Part shown: in pieces, positions 60,041-64,000 of the stretch
Layout: each line of letters starts with the position of its first letter
Numbering within the stretch: the first letter of the stretch is position 1
NCBI GenBank assembly: GCA_011800155.1
Contig: CM022373.1
Span: 2,418,001-2,482,000 of the forward strand
DNA: 64,000 nucleotides
Source of the DNA: Flammulina velutipes
Taxonomy: Eukaryota; Basidiomycota; Agaricomycetes; Agaricales; Physalacriaceae
Direction of reading: 5' to 3'
Notes under the pieces: generated by a model
Databases searched by the model: none
Seen by the model: the letters and a program-made list of their open reading frames with translations, nothing else
What the model was told of the DNA's origin: nothing
Position numbers and translations under genes: made by a program

Positions 60041-62577
60041 TTATCTTTGTTCTATCTTGGCCCGCTTTGCGTTTCTCTTGTCATCTTCGTCACTGGTACT
60101 CGAGGTTCCAGCCTGAGGCGGGGTATATCCATCATTTTCTGCATAAGAGTCGAGCTCCTGCTCGAATGCCTTTAACCATTTACCACCCTCTGCGCCATCA
60201 AACAACCAGACATGACTACGACAGGATGAGAAAGCAAGCCCAGCAGGTAACAGCCTACACACCTATTCCTGACGCGCACTGGTTCGGTATCGAGAGGTCC
60301 ATTTGAAGGGCGTTTCTTCAGATTGACTTCGACTGGTTGGATGAGCATCGTCTCCAGAGGCATCGCCTGCGTGCGCGCGGGTGTGGATGTCGGAGGCGGG
60401 GGTATCTCCCATTCCAACTCAGAGCACAGATGTTGTATTATGGTATCAGCATTGCCCAGCAAAACGATCTGTATGTGTTCGTCAGTCCGCTGTTAGACAG
60501 CTAAACGGGAAAACAGTCCTCACATCTGGGTTGATGTGTCGGATGGGCGTTTTGTTAATCAAAATCTACAAATAAGCATCGTGTTAGATGGTTTGATACC
60601 GCCGTAAGGAGTATACCGCTTACTTGGGGTATTGAGTGCGGGATGTGTGCTGGAGCGGTCATTATCAGCGGCAATGCCGAACGCAGCAGACTTGACGACG
60701 TACAAATCAAATCGGCGACCGGTGAAACCTTTAACGACGTGCCAATAACGAGCAACAGGTCAACTTGCTCTCGGTCCAACGCGAGCGACTTGTCGAACAC
60801 GTCCGATAGCTTTTCGCCGAAGAATGTAATATCAGGCTATCGCCACTTGGTCAGCTGTAAACTAGAAGCAGTAAAGCAAAGTACCTTCATGATTCCACTC
60901 GGGAATTCCGGCCCATCGCTCTCATCTGAGCAATCACTGTCCCATTGCCCTTTGGCCTTCTTCTTGCTTTTCTTCTTCATTTTCTTCTTGGTACTCGCAT
61001 TCGGTGGATGGCAGACCGTACACAGCGGGATCGAGTGGCGCATGATGTCAGCTTCGATGTCCTTTCCAGGGACATTCCGTTGACAAACGATGCAGCTGGC
61101 GGTGGCGAAGGACCCGTGACATTGAATGACTTTCTGTACACCCGTCAGTGTTTCGAGGGTGTCGATGTTCTGTGTGTAGTTCTTGATGGAAGGTGAGTAC
61201 GTAGAGCTATATCTATGGACGTTGAGGCACTTACACGCAGAAGCTACAAAGGAGCAAATGCGTTAGGTAAAGTATAACTAGTCGAATATGAGACTGACCT
61301 TGCCCTTGTCCTCCACGAGCTTGATAAAGCGATGACACGGGGAAGGAACAAAGTTGGAGGGGTAGATCTTACTGCATCGCGTGTCAGTCGTGTTTAGCAT
61401 TGTCCATGAACCAAAATATACCTCGCAAAAGAACTGAAGGTTCCCGTCAGGGACTACAGTTGGACAAAGGGAATGGAACATACTAAAATACTGAACGCAA
61501 CTTTATAAACCTTTCACGGCAACAGAGCGCATAGAAGATCCTCACCAGAAGGCTTTTCTCGGAAATAGGTGATATCAAACCTGCGAATGGATAAGGATAG
61601 AGATCATGATGCCTGTCACAGCACGACGCACATTTGCTGGGGATCATCCAACTCATATTCCGACAACGAGGAATACAGGCCGTTCCGTGATCTGAAATCT
61701 GGAATACCACAGGATACACCTAGGAGGGGGTCAGATCGTAGTTTGCGAGGAGCAAGGTTCAGTTACTTATTCCGGCACCTGTCAAGATGAGGATGCGTTG
61801 TGACTTTTTGATTAACTCTACCGCATCGCGAACAGTGTTGTACTGAGGCAGTTTATCGCGGGCCGATAACCTTGCATCGCGTCAACTAAGGGCCTTACGG
61901 CAAGAATGGGAGAAAACATACGCGCGATGCATAGCGAGTTGAAGAAAATACGTGAGGGACCGGTGGCTCAAAGTGCTTAGTTCTGGACACTGCGGAGAGG
62001 ATGAGCGGCAGGTTGGCGTAATGTGTCATGAAAACGCGTACAATGGATATATTGAACGCGAGTAAGAGTTTCGGTATAGGAATGAGATGCTCTAGAACAT
62101 AGCGCTGATAGAAAGTTGCTCTTCCTCGTTCCTTGAGCACAGTCATAAACTCCCTTATCTGTGTTTTCGTCCATACTTGTTCTGCAGGGGGGTTAAATTA
62201 CCGGCGTGTAAATAAAGAAGATGACAGTGACCTTCGGGCTTAAGATCACAGAGGCGAGCAAGATCTTCCAGGAGAATGTCAACGTCCATCATTATCTCGC
62301 CATGGTCGTCGGTTTGGCTGTTTTCGAATATCTCGTCCAGCTCCATGAGTTGGTGGATCTCATCCCAGACTCCCTGGTCCCAGTCGACGTCACATTCGTC
62401 TGCAAGAGTCTGGAAAGCCCGGATTTGGGACGCCACTTTATGCCGCGCCGACGCGCTCGCCTCAGCCTCAGCGGATTCGGAGCTAGCCTGTGGCGGTCCA
62501 GGGTGATCTTCGGGGTTGGGCGAAGGTGAGTTACCAGTTGGCTGGATGTTGCCGTTCGTCTTTGGCGGTGCGTACAT
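60041..62577 (-). CDS. SIR2: SIR2-family NAD-dependent histone deacetylase
   Basis: Sirtuin class I, probably nuclear. ATG at 62575-62577 gives [20 protein letters not shown] and a long acidic N-terminus ([20 protein letters not shown]). [20 protein letters not shown] and [20 protein letters not shown] follow, as in Sir2/SIRT1-like proteins. The catalytic core has [20 protein letters not shown] with NGLYSSL, then [14 protein letters not shown], the catalytic CHGS, Zn-binding CIVC...[30 protein letters not shown] and [20 protein letters not shown] lysine-rich block ([16 protein letters not shown]) lies between the second zinc pair and the ITFFGE segment. The tail ends [10 protein letters not shown] (stop 60041-60043). 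About ten introns. Confidence 0.9.
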
Positions 62578-62974
62578 TGTCCTGAGCACCCCGCCAGTTA
62601 GTCGGGCTGATGATGGTAAGAAAGGAAAGGTGTAATAATAATATTTTAATTTTTCCAGCTGGCAAAGCACATTGTTTGGTTTCGGCCATGCGTCCAAATA
62701 CAGACTCTTTCTTCTGCAGCGTCTGTGTAACGGCCGTCATGAATGGCAGCAGTGTTCGCTCCGTATCCTTACAAATGTCCTCTTGTGATGCGGTGTATGG
62801 TCTTGGTGGCGCCTTATAACTGGGAATCTGCATCAGCAAACCCAGCGACTTTCTTGATCCCGCCCTTACGTGCACCCTGCATCCACAACTCTCACCAAGC
62901 ATCTCGAATCGGAGGCGGCGGGCAGGCGAACACTCACAGCTCCCCTTGACAGTCTTCTGCGTTCCACTATCATC
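62578..62974. promoter_or_regulatory. Divergent promoter, SIR2 / unknown gene
   Basis: 397 bp between the divergent starts of SIR2 and the following gene. Open frames crossing it are not convincing. No clear TATA box. Confidence 0.4.
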
Positions 62975-63819
62975 ATGTCCAAGCCGTTCTATTCGTTTAA
63001 CTCTACCAGCACTTCTGTTAATGTGCGTTTCTACCGTTTATCTCCCTCCTTATCATTAACACAATGGCCTGCAGTATGCCTGGCCGGATGGGTTAACTGG
63101 TATTGAGCGCGTCGCCCTTGCCAGCCAAGGCGACCTTCAACGCGTCCTGAGGTCCGTTGCGCTTTCCTACCTGTATTGTCCAGCGCTGATAAGGCCATAG
63201 CGCATTCTTCGCGAGAACCATCCAGATTACGCCCATACACACCCACACTCGCCTCTCAGTCTCTCCGGACCTACCCGACGTCCCGCTCGACGTTCCGAAC
63301 GACAGCGCTCTTGCATCCGCTTCTCCCCAGACACCCATCACGCAAACGCGTCAAGTCTTGTTGCAATGCGCGGAAAAGACAGTTTGCACTGCGACGTCCA
63401 ATGTTCGCATCACTTCGCCTGAGTGTGCGCGTTTGTTTCTTGTGGACAAGTTTCCCATAGGGCAGCTATTTCGCAAGATGGGGAAGCTGCCAGATTTCGA
63501 GCTTATCGCGGTCGGCTTCGACAAGGTTGAGCCGCATGGTGAAACGGAGAGCGATGGAGAGCAGGTCTGGAGGAAGTACCGTCTGTCGGTTGACGGATTC
63601 GAGTCTGAGATTTTGGAAGTCTTCCCGTCTCGACGCATGTTTTTGTCTGGGGAGAAGTGGCTGACGGGCTCTCTCGAGGACGATCAGTCTATCTCGAAGA
63701 CGCTGACCGAACGCAGGCCATGCCAATGGCAGCGTTCCATGTTCATTTTTCTCCTAGCAGTTTTCGCCACAATCTTGCTTACGGGTAAAGGACAAGCTTA
63801 TACCTACACATTTGTGTAA
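62975..63819 (+). CDS. Conserved-looking unknown protein, possible chorismate-lyase-like fold
   Basis: ATG 62975 gives MSKPFYSFNSTSTSVN. A GTGCGT...TGCAG intron leads to YAWPDGLTGIERVALASQGD and LQRVLS, and another intron to AFFARTIQITPIH-like sequence. The main exon contains TRQVLLQCAEKTVCTATSNV, RITSPECARLFLVDKFPIGQ, LFRKMGKLPDFELIAVGFDK, QVWRKYRLSVDGFESEILEV and FPSRRMFLSG. It ends with a hydrophobic RSMFIFLLAVFATILLTG stretch that may be a membrane anchor or unspliced intron (stop 63817-63819). The pattern of a double hydrophobic strand, an ITSPE...PIGQLFR element and a second conserved strand weakly recalls UbiC/chorismate lyase-type folds. No function can be claimed. Confidence 0.6.
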
Positions 63820-64000
63820 TTACTTCAGAGTCACTATAATTCCATGGCCAGTCCTAGCCAATAGCTATTTACATATTGACCGTTTGCATGTATGTACATT
63901 GGTCGGGAGAATTTCCCAAGCTTGGTAAAATCCTCCTCAAGCTGGTAGAACGGTGTAAATATCACGTCTCCGGCACTACTTAGCGCTCAACACTTGATAA
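63820..64000. other. Intergenic to window end
   Basis: 3' flank of the preceding gene. Nothing recognised. Confidence 0.5.

Overview
The window is nuclear DNA from a filamentous basidiomycete, almost certainly an Agaricomycete (mushroom, bracket or crust fungus). The signs are about 25 densely packed genes on both strands, each cut by many introns of about 50 nt with GT-AG or GC-AG ends. Several families are typical of mushroom-forming fungi: DUF6535, a DUF6593-like family, F-box/LRR proteins, a transcription factor with C2H2 plus Zn2Cys6 fingers, and divergently paired H3/H4 genes. I see no bacterial operons, CRISPR arrays, rRNA, recognisable tRNA or intact transposon.

Layout. 1-9.1 kb: 3' end of an F-box/LRR-like gene, an RGD1-like F-BAR/RhoGAP gene, a divergent LOG-family phosphoribohydrolase, and nucleoporin NUP85. 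9.1-15.1 kb: a gene-poor 2 kb, a GST-like gene, and a dual zinc-finger transcription factor. 15.4-19.7 kb: a large DUF6535 membrane protein that appears joined to a disordered proline-rich N-terminus. 20.1-23.6 kb: the H4/H3 pair, an unidentified gene and an SDS3-like histone-deacetylase subunit. 24.6-31.6 kb: three tandem DUF6593-like genes, then two tandem secreted pectate lyases (PL1). 31.7-43.0 kb: a dienelactone hydrolase, an EXPERA-like membrane protein, an F-box protein, two short-chain dehydrogenases (SDRs), an RRG7-like gene, a small unknown gene, and a 2.4 kb stretch with at most a decayed gene. 43.4-48.5 kb: the ER ubiquitin ligase DOA10/MARCH6. 49.9-64 kb: a sugar transporter, a secreted sedolisin (S53) protease, a third SDR, argininosuccinate synthase, a YFH7/uridine-kinase-like P-loop kinase, a SIR2-type deacetylase, and a conserved unknown gene divergent from it.

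Most genes are unrelated housekeeping genes, as is usual in fungi. The only functional groupings are the H3/H4 pair, the tandem DUF6593 and PL1 duplications, and perhaps a loose saprotrophic theme (pectate lyases, sugar transporter, secreted protease). I did not find a convincing new multi-gene system. The best leads are an extra residue in the H3 tail, four GC-AG introns in three genes, a probable 9-nt micro-exon in the LOG gene, the DUF6535 fusion, and the two lineage-specific tandem arrays. Exon joins were worked out by hand from splice signals and reading frame. Intron-rich genes (NUP85, DOA10, SIR2) should be read as spans, not exact models.
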